Shown piece after piece: positions 29,301-36,220 of a stretch of DNA of 64,000 nt; the stretch's first letter is position 1, and each line of letters opens with the position of its first letter. Source of the DNA: Parashewanella curva (lineage in GTDB: Bacteria > Pseudomonadota > Gammaproteobacteria > Enterobacterales > Shewanellaceae); NCBI RefSeq assembly GCF_003675895.1, contig NZ_ML014768.1, positions 1-64,000 on the forward strand, read 5' to 3'. The notes under the pieces were generated by a model, which was given only the letters and a program-made list of their open reading frames with translations, did not search any database and was not told the DNA's origin. The translations under genes and the position numbers were made by a program.

Positions 29301-29676
29301 TATCCATTTTTTAAATCTTGCCTCTCAGCTATCCAATAATACTTTGCTTGTTATTTTTAAAGATGAAAGTTGTCGTTTAGATAAATTACCTGACTACGAC
29401 TTACCTGTTGTTTCTATAGTTCAACTCAGCCGAACGATAGAAGAAGATGATATAATCAGCTTCCTGGATAACAAATATAAAGACTCCGACACTCCTTCTT
29501 CTACTATTTTGGATATTGTTAACAAAGGACCTATGAAAATAAGCCAAACACTCACTGTACTTAGCAACCATGTAAAGGCCGATAACGCTCGCTATAAATG
29601 GGATATTATTGGACTTGAACGAGCCATTCAAAGTTGCAATCAAGTTGGGGAAAAACCTTCTAATATTTATAGTTAA
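26395..29676 (+). CDS. Two-domain AAA+ ATPase resembling eukaryotic NSF (1093 aa)
   Basis: The start is TTG (GAGGG 7 bases upstream; no usable ATG nearby). Residues 1-115 are polar, Lys/Ser-rich and look disordered. About 115-560 is a beta-rich substrate-binding part. The first AAA module has Walker A GEPGNGKSH near 601, Walker B VYLIDEAD near 671, sensor-1 FTTN near 727 and arginine finger TRDGRFD near 742. The second AAA module is degenerate: EAPAGARKK at the Walker A position (near 894) and VIIEDLGE near 947. A catalytic D1, a weak D2 and a C-terminal helical stretch is the NSF/Sec18 plan. No signal peptide. Possible role: manipulating host membrane traffic. A diverged Cdc48/ClpC-type bacterial unfoldase is the alternative. 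Confidence 0.65.
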   Translation: MATSSPITSPTLPSDTTSAPFSSVQSSEFNHCSRARTSSLYRLKINSKKKNTDRNALPIRLFHSHPQKKLPKQKIKLTCRQPDNKKNSHISEKHTQQTHSNSAQAHQIAQSDKSAPSHKTIRATLVTRDEISENVFSETEYALCSIISQVDAALLNPSETFSSSGNKFRININGVCLLVIANPYLASSEIIINPNTKGLLKIQNNEVLLSESQQRIIEYDKVLVRAEVLNPDDVNSGVIYEGSNNNRAFTELFEIMVEGAPIFESHPVRITAPTILKHPDTTMPVKTAWLELQVTLSSPIFEQKPIQTPENKQENDTSNSQDTVKVFARLKHDNIQVSPTPEQRHLWYQPSHDSTDLFISATTENKSSNDNQLRLPQSSYRKLLMREKQASTKQQLVVQDTKTGYIFQAAPIYNIDTKKIGCSRCILPRESMMLHLKAHTQELPVAGYIQVEVSWHKVYQIQPQQNRLEIEALIKEQLSQVPIQVGMPYLVPLDSFHKYTHGMLEIKILKIDETTSEHNDVGKCDKIAYWMKEQTRLECTSSDASILEGAPLSQSILPKLSASLIKGLIGFDELASRVAKDCLSPHFSLKELAPKNFIIIWGEPGNGKSHFANNIAKCIAKSNDNIVRLQATSLLGSTAKETTELLEKAFRRGTQASDCKAEDEFSRNDMIVYLIDEADRLVVPQGREYTDSQVACETFFHNLTQPLKADSKPSEHLTLKSPTDFMVIFTTNKTPDHFSDSLTRDGRFDYFLNVGNPEVKSVEAIIRAKLEILTNESPNLDISQVNIELLSCIMAGRSTAKIISTIENAIKHAQHNQPLSQSNTKIRLTNMSLVCGDHQPEKVQQQRRDLLQKHFCALKHSEFMTAKEISCVTEMRFIIEDFKDTIGKCGVVFIEAPAGARKKVIARHLFKESTGFVHCDFMPQGLYRPEITFDHTLKECGDYPSNLVIIEDLGEIIRNTSEADLPNLFIHFLNLASQLSNNTLLVIFKDESCRLDKLPDYDLPVVSIVQLSRTIEEDDIISFLDNKYKDSDTPSSTILDIVNKGPMKISQTLTVLSNHVKADNARYKWDIIGLERAIQSCNQVGEKPSNIYS

Positions 29677-29771
29677 CCTCAATCCTGTAGAAACCATAAT
29701 GTTCTTGGTTGCGTTATACAGAGCTAAGGTTAGTTAACCTTGATATGAGTTATATTTGCCTCAAGTGGGCG

Positions 29772-30416
29772 CTAAGTTTCTTCCGGAATGCTAGCTTTGG
29801 CTTTATCAATCGCTCTAGCTAAACTTGGTAGCTGCTGCATCCGTTCAAAATAGGCCGTCAATTTAGGCGGCAGGGTTTGCTCAAACACCTGTGCCCATAA
29901 TAGAGTTTGTGCCAGTAAAATATCCGCTACTGTTAACTCATCACCCAATAAATACAGGCTATCTGGTAACTTATTTTCGGCAAGTTCTGCCGCTTTATTA
30001 AATTCCCATATCGCTGTATTTCTCATATCAGCAATCCTCACTTCAGCAGGTAAAGCAAACTTGTGCTTGCCCATGCTCCATAATGGCTGCTCAAATTCAG
30101 TAATGATGAAACTGATCCATTCATGGTGTCTGGCTGATTCTAGCGTTCCTGCTTTGGGTAACAGTTTACCGTGACCGTACTTTTCAGCAAGATACATACA
30201 AATAGCCGCTGATTCGGTTATCACCAAATCACCATCTTGCAGGACGGGCATTTTGCCACTCGGATTTAGCGCAAGATATTCAGGGGAACGATTGGCTCCC
30301 TTTGAAAAGTCTAAATAGGAAAACGTCCAATCAAGGTTTAGTTCTTCAAGCAACCAAGAAACTCGTAACGCACGACTTTTTGGTGTTCCGTGTAATGTAA
30401 TCAAAGCCAGCCCCAT
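29772..30416 (-). CDS. Glutathione S-transferase
   Basis: A 214-residue cytosolic GST. The N-terminal thioredoxin-like half has TLHGTPKSRALRVSWLLEEL at 6-25 and NPSGKMPVLQDGDLVITES near 52-70, the glutathione-binding loop with cis-Pro and the Glu-Ser pair. The C-terminal helical half contains LLGDELTVADILLAQTLLWA. The start is taken at the ATG at 30416 (MGLALITLHG); four extra residues are possible. It is divergent from rsuA, and the two 5' ends nearly touch. Confidence 0.92.
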   Translation of the reverse strand: MGLALITLHGTPKSRALRVSWLLEELNLDWTFSYLDFSKGANRSPEYLALNPSGKMPVLQDGDLVITESAAICMYLAEKYGHGKLLPKAGTLESARHHEWISFIITEFEQPLWSMGKHKFALPAEVRIADMRNTAIWEFNKAAELAENKLPDSLYLLGDELTVADILLAQTLLWAQVFEQTLPPKLTAYFERMQQLPSLARAIDKAKASIPEET

Positions 30417-30456
30417 GTTAAAATGCAATAAATTCAGACTACCTTATCGAATTACT

Positions 30457-31149
30457 GTGCGATTAGACAAATTTATCTGCGAAGCCACCGACCTTACCCG
30501 AAGCCAAGCCAAAAAAGCCCTGAAAACTGGCGATATTACCGTTGACGATAGGGTGGTAAAAGATCCAAGCTTTAAAGTCACTGAAGATATGGAAGTGTGC
30601 TTTGATGATCAGCCTCTGAGGGTGGTTGCCGTCCGTTATATCATGATGAACAAGCCAATGGACACGCTTTGCTCCAATGTGGATGAAGTCTATCCATCTG
30701 TATTAAATTACCTTGATGTACCCAAAATCGACAAACTGCATATCGCAGGCCGATTGGACGCTGATACTACAGGATTAATTTTGATCACCGACGATGGTCA
30801 ATGGTCACATAAAATCACTTCACCTAAAAAAGACTGCGGTAAACGTTATTGGGTAGAAGTCGCTGATCCTTTAACAGAAGATTTAATCGATACTTTTGCC
30901 AAAGGCATAGAACTCAGAAACGAAGATGGACTGACGAAACCTGCTCAGTTAGAAATATTGGATGAAACGACCTGCTTACTGACGATCACTGAAGGCAAAT
31001 ATCATCAAGTAAAACGCATGTTTGCTGCCGTGGGTAATAAAGTCATCGCCCTGCACCGTGAAGCCATTGGACATATTGAATTAGATGAAGCATTAGAAGT
31101 CGGTGAATGGCGTTATTTGTCAGATGAAGAAATTGCTTCTGTGGTGTAA
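30457..31149 (+). CDS. rsuA: 16S rRNA pseudouridine(516) synthase
   Basis: RsuA isomerises a uridine in helix 18 of 16S rRNA. Starting at the GTG at 30457 the protein begins MRLDKFICEATDLTRSQAKK, the normal S4-like RNA-binding domain start, and is 230 residues (E. coli 231). The open frame reaches an ATG at 30415, but that would overlap the divergent GST start and adds residues absent from the family. The catalytic Asp is in AGRLDADTTGL near 94; the KYHQVKRMFAAVG motif lies near 193. No strong ribosome site precedes the GTG. Confidence 0.95.
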   Translation: MRLDKFICEATDLTRSQAKKALKTGDITVDDRVVKDPSFKVTEDMEVCFDDQPLRVVAVRYIMMNKPMDTLCSNVDEVYPSVLNYLDVPKIDKLHIAGRLDADTTGLILITDDGQWSHKITSPKKDCGKRYWVEVADPLTEDLIDTFAKGIELRNEDGLTKPAQLEILDETTCLLTITEGKYHQVKRMFAAVGNKVIALHREAIGHIELDEALEVGEWRYLSDEEIASVV

Positions 31150-31207
31150 TAATCCTTAATCCGTATAACTTTTTTATCTGAATGCTTGAAGCTGTGTTCA
31201 TTCTGCC

Positions 31208-31304
31208 AGAGACAATAGTGCAAACGCCAACAGAAGCACACATCCTTGTGCTGACGACCGTAACATCCTGTCAAGGACGGTTGTCTTATTGCACTATTGC
31301 CTCT
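31208..31304. repeat. 97-bp inverted-repeat element between rsuA and the DUF4097 gene
   Basis: Arms AGAGACAATAGTGCAA (31208-31223) and TTGCACTATTGCCTCT (31289-31304) are 16 bp with a single mismatch and enclose 65 bp. It lies between two convergent genes. It may be a small repeat element or a long 3' stem; there is no T-run typical of a terminator. Confidence 0.6.
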
Positions 31305-31319
31305 ATTTCTGCATCTACT

Positions 31320-32264
31320 TTATTTCTTGCTAAGGCTTAAATCGCCACTGATAGTACTCATTCTCACGCTGCCATCACCGCTTCCAGTAACGAACTCGAT
31401 GGACTCAGAGTTGGTGTAACGACTGCGCTTCGGCTTATCATCGGTAAGGTGATTATTAATATTACCGCCTGGTCCACCATTAATGGAAAAGCTTAAGTTA
31501 GGCATTGCACCAAAGTGCAAATCAATATCGCCACTTACGCTTTTTCCTCTAACTTTTTCTACCTTACTTGATAATTGAATGTTCGCATCACCACTGACCG
31601 TTTTTATGTCTAATTTGGTTACTTTAGGGAAAGTGGCATCAATATCACCTGATACGGTTTGCACCTCAATCGCTTGACCTTGACTGTGCGCTTTTAAATT
31701 ACCACTCACAAGGTTGTAAATAGTTTTAGCTTTGCTATCTGTATCTTTAATATCCCCTGATACTGAATTTACCTTAGCTTTGCCTTGCAATCCCTTTAAC
31801 TTCATCTCACCAGAGACACTATTGATTTCAATGTCTCCCGTTAATTTACTCGCATCAATATTGCCACTGACACTGCCAACACTAATCTCACCTTGCAAGC
31901 CGGTTACTTGATAATCTGCGCTAACACCTTCAGCATCTAGAGTTAATTTTGTAGGAACCATGATCACTAGCTGACTGCCATCTTTATCGCGTCCATTAAA
32001 GCGATCTGGGATCTTGTCTTCTATTTGAATATGCTTACCATCTCGCTTAAAAATTAAGCCTTCACTTTTTTCATCCAGTGATCCTTTCACCCTCACTTGG
32101 TTTTTATTCCACGTATTAATTTCTACATTCCCTCGCTTCACATTGATATCAATATGAGGATTTGATGAAGCATCCAAAGTTTTATTTACTTCCTGTCCTG
32201 CTATTGCTGACAGAGGAGCTAAAATGGTAGTTAAGGTTAATATCCCTGCTTTTATCAGTTTCAT
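31320..32264 (-). CDS. DUF4097-type beta-solenoid envelope protein
   Basis: 314 residues with a Sec signal peptide (cleavage after AIAG). The body is a series of short strands with the repeated word VSGDI/VSGNI/ISGDL roughly every 19-25 residues from about 132 to the C terminus, characteristic of DUF4097 (LiaG-like) beta repeats. It is the last gene of a sigma/anti-sigma/effector operon (12 bp after the anti-sigma gene). It is probably a periplasmic or outer-surface structural sensor or output of the envelope-stress circuit; the function is not established for the family. Confidence 0.8.
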   Translation of the reverse strand: MKLIKAGILTLTTILAPLSAIAGQEVNKTLDASSNPHIDINVKRGNVEINTWNKNQVRVKGSLDEKSEGLIFKRDGKHIQIEDKIPDRFNGRDKDGSQLVIMVPTKLTLDAEGVSADYQVTGLQGEISVGSVSGNIDASKLTGDIEINSVSGEMKLKGLQGKAKVNSVSGDIKDTDSKAKTIYNLVSGNLKAHSQGQAIEVQTVSGDIDATFPKVTKLDIKTVSGDANIQLSSKVEKVRGKSVSGDIDLHFGAMPNLSFSINGGPGGNINNHLTDDKPKRSRYTNSESIEFVTGSGDGSVRMSTISGDLSLSKK

Positions 32265-32276
32265 AATGACAAATCC

Positions 32277-32795
32277 TCATATTGATTCAATCTGTTGTAC
32301 TCGTTGCTCCTGACCGAGCAAATTTAATTCCTGCTGTTGCATCCAAAGCCATAAGTCCCATAGTTGCTTATCTTGTGGTTGCAACTTTAATTGATTAATC
32401 ACTTCTTGCATGGCTTGTCTTAACTCCTTTAAGCCTTTTTTAAAAGGTGAAAATTCTGGTACTTGTTGCCATGCCACCCGCTTAATGGTTTGCTGTAATT
32501 GACTCACTTGTTGTTGATGGTTTTGTTCCACATTGTCGATCAAAGCAAGCATCGCAGTATTAGTGTTATGCTCCGGAACTGAAAGCAATGATTGATGATC
32601 AAATAACTTCCAGCTCAATACTGCCGTAAGTAACAAGCTAGCTACTAGTGTCATAGGTACCCATTTGGAACTATTTGGCTTAGGTTGATGACTGATCTCA
32701 CCTTGTACCTTTTGCCATACATTCGGACTTACCGACATTTCTTCTGGTAAGCCGTTAATCAAGTCATCTAATTGCTTGTCTGTCAGTTGGCTCAT
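32277..32795 (-). CDS. Membrane-anchored anti-sigma factor-like protein
   Basis: 172 residues: an N-terminal cytoplasmic part (about 1-43), one transmembrane helix (WVPMTLVASLLLTAVLSW near 45-62), then a periplasmic helical/coiled part rich in Gln (about 85-165). The start ATG overlaps the sigma-factor stop by 4 bp, indicating translational coupling, and the topology matches single-span anti-sigma factors. There is no HxxxCxxC zinc motif, so it is not a ZAS-type anti-sigma. Inference: it holds the ECF sigma at the membrane until an envelope signal releases it. Confidence 0.75.
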   Translation of the reverse strand: MSQLTDKQLDDLINGLPEEMSVSPNVWQKVQGEISHQPKPNSSKWVPMTLVASLLLTAVLSWKLFDHQSLLSVPEHNTNTAMLALIDNVEQNHQQQVSQLQQTIKRVAWQQVPEFSPFKKGLKELRQAMQEVINQLKLQPQDKQLWDLWLWMQQQELNLLGQEQRVQQIESI

Positions 32796-33325
32796 GCAAG
32801 TTTTTCCTTCAATAATGCTCTGGCTCTGTGGTATTGAGCCTTGCTGGTTCCCTCAGAAATCTTCAAAATTTCGGCAATTTCGTTATGTTGATAGCCCTCC
32901 ACCGCATGCAGAACAAATACCCACCGTGCTCGCTCGGGTAAGGTTAAAATCACCTTATCCAATGCTTGATATTCATCGAAATAGCTTTGTTCTGGTGCTG
33001 AATCAATATTGAAAAAGCGTGCCCACAAGCTCTTTTGTGTTTTAAGCATATTCAATGCGTGATTGACGCATAATCGATGTAACCAAGTTGAGAACTGGCT
33101 GTCACCTTTAAAACTTGGCAACTTATGCCACAGACGAACAAAGCATTCTTGAGTGATCTCTTCAGCTTGGCGAGGATCACCAGCTAGCCTCATTGCCAAT
33201 GCCATGATTTTTTGATGATGGATCAAATACAATTGATGGAACGCCTGTTGATCGCCCCGTTGAGCGAGGGCTATCCACTGGTTTTCTTTGTCCAATAATT
33301 CGATGTCTTCTGGCAGTGCAAGCAC
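32792..33325 (-). CDS. ECF-type RNA polymerase sigma factor
   Basis: 177 residues with sigma-70 region 2 at about 20-90 (DQQAFHQLYLIHHQ, AEEITQECFVRLW, FSTWLHRLCVNHALN) and region 4 at about 120-172 (LPERARWVFVLHAVEGYQHN, EIAEILKISEGTSKAQYHRA). No region 3 or 1.1 is present, so it is an ECF (group 4) factor. It begins with GTG, with AAGGA 7 bases upstream. It heads the operon with its anti-sigma and the DUF4097 protein. The factor probably controls this operon and envelope genes; its own promoter was not resolved. Confidence 0.93.
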   Translation of the reverse strand: MLALPEDIELLDKENQWIALAQRGDQQAFHQLYLIHHQKIMALAMRLAGDPRQAEEITQECFVRLWHKLPSFKGDSQFSTWLHRLCVNHALNMLKTQKSLWARFFNIDSAPEQSYFDEYQALDKVILTLPERARWVFVLHAVEGYQHNEIAEILKISEGTSKAQYHRARALLKEKLA

Positions 33326-33406
33326 TGGCGTTCCTTGAATGCTTTCGTTATTTGATAATTAGACAGGTACTAAACCATAAAAGGTTTAAAGGGTTTGAAA
33401 ATTTTT

Positions 33407-34339
33407 TTAGTTTTTTTGATAAACGAGGTGAGCACAGCTTAAATCAGCGATAGCTGTACCTACTGATTTAAACAGTGTAATGTTCGAGTCTGAAGCTCTA
33501 CCGTCAATTTCTGTTTTGCACAATTGACTTAACTCTCCTTTCACCTGAGCTAAATTAAATTTTTTTTCAGCCAAAGGGATCAGCAACTCTCCCGCTTCAG
33601 CAAAGGTATTGATTTTGGCATCGACATAAACCTCTGAGCGTAACATCAACTCAGTATCACATTCTCTAGCATTCTTTAAATGATTACCGACTAAATCGAC
33701 GTGAGTACCTTCACTGACCCAACCCCCATCAAAGAGCGGCTTAGGTGAACGAGTGGCGCAGCTGACAATATCTGCCCAACTGACCGTTTGTTGTGTTAAT
33801 TCTGTTTCGGAAGAAACATGTAAATCAGGTCTTTCAGCTTTGATTTGTTCAACCACGATTTGGATTTTACTGGCGTTACGCCCCCATACTTTCACTTCTT
33901 TAATTGGTCTAACACTGGCATGAGCTAACGCCATATACGAGGCTAAATTTCCGGTACCACACAGTAACAATCGTTCAGCTTTAGCAGGGGCAAGAAAGGT
34001 TGCGGCTAATGCCGATACTGCCGCTGTGCGCCAATAGGTGGCTTCTGTACCATCGACGACCGCCAGCGGCTCGCCTGTTGTTCGAGAAAATAACAAAATT
34101 TGTGCATAAATAGATTTCAAATGAGCAGGATTATCAGGCAAATAAGTAAATGACTTTACCCCCATCACTTCTTCATTCCATGCTGGCAGCACAGCAAAGG
34201 CGTCATGATTTTTATCCGATAACTCAAATACTTGACGTTGCGGCATACCAAAGGAAGAAGAAAAGGTTTGTCTAAGCGCACCAACGAGTTCAGGAAAAGT
34301 CAGCGCTTGTTTTACTTGAGAGGAATTGATGAGCTTCAT
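33407..34339 (-). CDS. Ornithine cyclodeaminase/mu-crystallin family protein
   Basis: 310 residues with the family's Rossmann region (LLCGTGNLASYMALAHASVR near 124-143) and the substrate-site segment ATYWRTAAVSALAATFLAP near 99-117. DLVGNH near 214 corresponds to the DGxGxD-type segment. The family includes ornithine cyclodeaminases, alanine dehydrogenases and ketimine reductases acting on amino acids with NAD(P). Substrate cannot be told from sequence. It lies upstream of, but is not obviously co-transcribed with, the sigma operon (about 80 bp gap). Confidence 0.88.
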   Translation of the reverse strand: MKLINSSQVKQALTFPELVGALRQTFSSSFGMPQRQVFELSDKNHDAFAVLPAWNEEVMGVKSFTYLPDNPAHLKSIYAQILLFSRTTGEPLAVVDGTEATYWRTAAVSALAATFLAPAKAERLLLCGTGNLASYMALAHASVRPIKEVKVWGRNASKIQIVVEQIKAERPDLHVSSETELTQQTVSWADIVSCATRSPKPLFDGGWVSEGTHVDLVGNHLKNARECDTELMLRSEVYVDAKINTFAEAGELLIPLAEKKFNLAQVKGELSQLCKTEIDGRASDSNITLFKSVGTAIADLSCAHLVYQKN

Positions 34340-34409
34340 CTGATGACCTATTGGTTAACCTTTAGCCTTAGATTAACCAGATAAACTCAAATTGTATACA
34401 ATTAACCTC

Positions 34410-34430
34410 TTATACCAATTACAGTAATTA
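34410..34430. repeat. Short palindromic repeat, copy 1
   Basis: TTATACCAATTACAGTAATT matches the reverse complement of the element at 37842-37868 at nearly every position. This type of ATTGGTATAA palindrome is common between genes in Shewanella relatives. Confidence 0.55.
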
Positions 34431-34433
34431 ATA

Positions 34434-34670
34434 TTAGGTTTCTTTATATAGCTTCACTAAATGATAAACATTGATGCAACATACAAAAGCATTCATTCCA
34501 GCCACTGGCCAAGCTTGAATTTCAATGCCGTAAATGACAAATAAGAGACACCCTATAAAATTTAAAGTCCTCAGCCAGACAATGTTCTTCATCATCAGCG
34601 ATACCGCTACCATGACTGATGCAGAATAACCAATAAACTCAACTAACGACATTGAAGTGAGTAACTCCAC
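34434..34670 (-). CDS. YgjV-like small inner-membrane protein
   Basis: 78 residues with three predicted hydrophobic segments (about 8-27, 33-49, 54-70). The sequence IGYSASVMVAVSLMMKN and LNFIGCLLFVIYGIEI resembles the YgjV/Imp-YgjV family of unknown function. It starts with GTG at 34670, preceded by GGGGG at spacing 5-6; an ATG six codons later is also possible. Isolated reverse gene. Confidence 0.65.
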   Translation of the reverse strand: MELLTSMSLVEFIGYSASVMVAVSLMMKNIVWLRTLNFIGCLLFVIYGIEIQAWPVAGMNAFVCCINVYHLVKLYKET

Positions 34671-34698
34671 ATCTACCCCCTACTAAATATTGAAAGTA

Positions 34699-35301
34699 CT
34701 AACAAGGACGAGTTTGTTCAAAACAAGCGAGATTTCGAATCGATTTAAACCAATTATCCAATTTTGGGCAATGGCTGACCCAATCTAAATCTGGAAAACG
34801 AAATTCAATATAATCTAAAGCCGTCACCAGTAATATTTGCTGAATGGTTAAGCTGTTACTTTGAGTAATAACCATGGCTTCTTTTTCAATATAAAGGGTT
34901 GTACGTAAAATGGCTTTTTCAAACCGTTCGGTCCAAAATGGAGAACGAACGCCTTCTTCTTCGCGCATCTGCTCTTGCCTTAAACCAACCGTGCTATCAA
35001 TCAAGCCTTTAAGCATCGAAACCTGAGTATGTTGAGACCAATTACTCAATTGAGAAAATAACTGTTTGCCTCCATAAGTTGCATCCAAATAGCGACAAAT
35101 GACTTCACTGTCATAGATCCCCGTTTCGTCATCAAACACTAAACACGGGATCTTAGCTAAGGGATTGGCACAAATTAAAATATCTTGGTTTTCAAATGGG
35201 TTAGAAATAACGGCTTGAATATCGGTGATATCAAAGTGATGCAATAAAATTCGAGGTAAGCGTGCATAAGGTGAAGCGTTAGAGTACAAAAGAGTTGCCA
35301 T
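34699..35301 (-). CDS. Glutathione S-transferase family protein
   Basis: 200 residues. The N-terminal thioredoxin-like domain begins LLYSNASPYARLPRILLHHF with the active-site Ser near 8-11, followed by NPLAKIPCLVFDDETGIYDS carrying the cis-Pro and the Asp-Ser glutathione contact. The C-terminal half is helical. It differs clearly from the GST at 29.8 kb. It is 11 bp downstream of the ferredoxin reductase gene and probably co-transcribed. Possible role: detoxification linked to redox stress; the substrate is unknown. Confidence 0.88.
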   Translation of the reverse strand: MATLLYSNASPYARLPRILLHHFDITDIQAVISNPFENQDILICANPLAKIPCLVFDDETGIYDSEVICRYLDATYGGKQLFSQLSNWSQHTQVSMLKGLIDSTVGLRQEQMREEEGVRSPFWTERFEKAILRTTLYIEKEAMVITQSNSLTIQQILLVTALDYIEFRFPDLDWVSHCPKLDNWFKSIRNLACFEQTRPC

Positions 35302-35312
35302 GATTGTCTCCT

Positions 35313-36062
35313 CTACCAGTATTTTTCTACGGTAATATTCCCCGGTGCCCTACGCAAGTTCTTTTTTAAACCTTTATCAAACAAATATTGCTGGGCATCC
35401 TTCACCATATCAGGGTTACCGCAAATCATCACTTGAGAATCTTGGGAAGAAAATTCAATTCCAGCTAATTGCTCTAACTCACCAGAAACAATCGCTTGAG
35501 GGATACGACTCGAAATCGCACCAGCATATGTCTCACGCGTAACCGATAAAATGAGTTTGAATTGATCTGGGTATTTCGTTTGAAGCGACTTAAGTTGTTC
35601 TAAATAAGCCAAGTCTTCGACAGCTCTCACTCCATAAACGAGTACGACTTTTTCAAACCTCTGCCAAGGTTCATCGGTTTCCATCATAGAAATAAATGGC
35701 CCAACGGCTGTGCCTGTTGCTAAAAACCAAAGGTGTTTGCCTTGCAACTCATCACTTGGGATTTCATTTAACACCATAAAGCCAGCAGCGGTAGCTGAGA
35801 CTTCAATATCATCGCCCACTTTAAGGCTTTGCAATACTGGTGACAGTTGCCCTTCTTCCACCTCAACCGCTAACACTTCTAAGTAACGACTTTGAGGGGG
35901 ATTGACCAAAGAGTAAGCTCTTGCCACCCGTTTTCCATCATGTATTTCACTTAGCTTAATAAATTGTCCTGCTATGAATGGTGCCAGCTCTGCGTCAATT
36001 TTTAACGAGAACAACTTACTGTTCCAATCGATTCGCTCAACCACTTTACCTGTTATCCACAT
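35313..36062 (-). CDS. fpr: Ferredoxin--NADP reductase
   Basis: 249 residues, E. coli-type Fpr (248). The FAD-binding beta-barrel shows ARAYSLVNPP (RxYS motif near 48) and QLSPVL near 78; the NADPH domain has FLATGTAVGPFISMM near 112-126, LVYGVRAVEDLAY near 143 and MICGNPDMV near 213. The C terminus ends in VEKYW. The reaction is electron exchange between NADPH and flavodoxin or ferredoxin in the cytoplasm. The start ATG has GGAGA 5 bases upstream. First gene of a two-gene unit with the GST. Confidence 0.95.
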   Translation of the reverse strand: MWITGKVVERIDWNSKLFSLKIDAELAPFIAGQFIKLSEIHDGKRVARAYSLVNPPQSRYLEVLAVEVEEGQLSPVLQSLKVGDDIEVSATAAGFMVLNEIPSDELQGKHLWFLATGTAVGPFISMMETDEPWQRFEKVVLVYGVRAVEDLAYLEQLKSLQTKYPDQFKLILSVTRETYAGAISSRIPQAIVSGELEQLAGIEFSSQDSQVMICGNPDMVKDAQQYLFDKGLKKNLRRAPGNITVEKYW

Positions 36063-36220
36063 AGGCTTCTCCTTATATCACTAGGGCAGGCTCTAATACA
36101 TAAAATAAAGTAAATGGTGCAAAAAATACACAAACTTCAATCCAAGGATTATAGTTAATGAAACTTCTTTAATTAGAATTACCTTTACTTCATTCCAGTA
36201 TCCGCATTTTGGAGGCAAAT

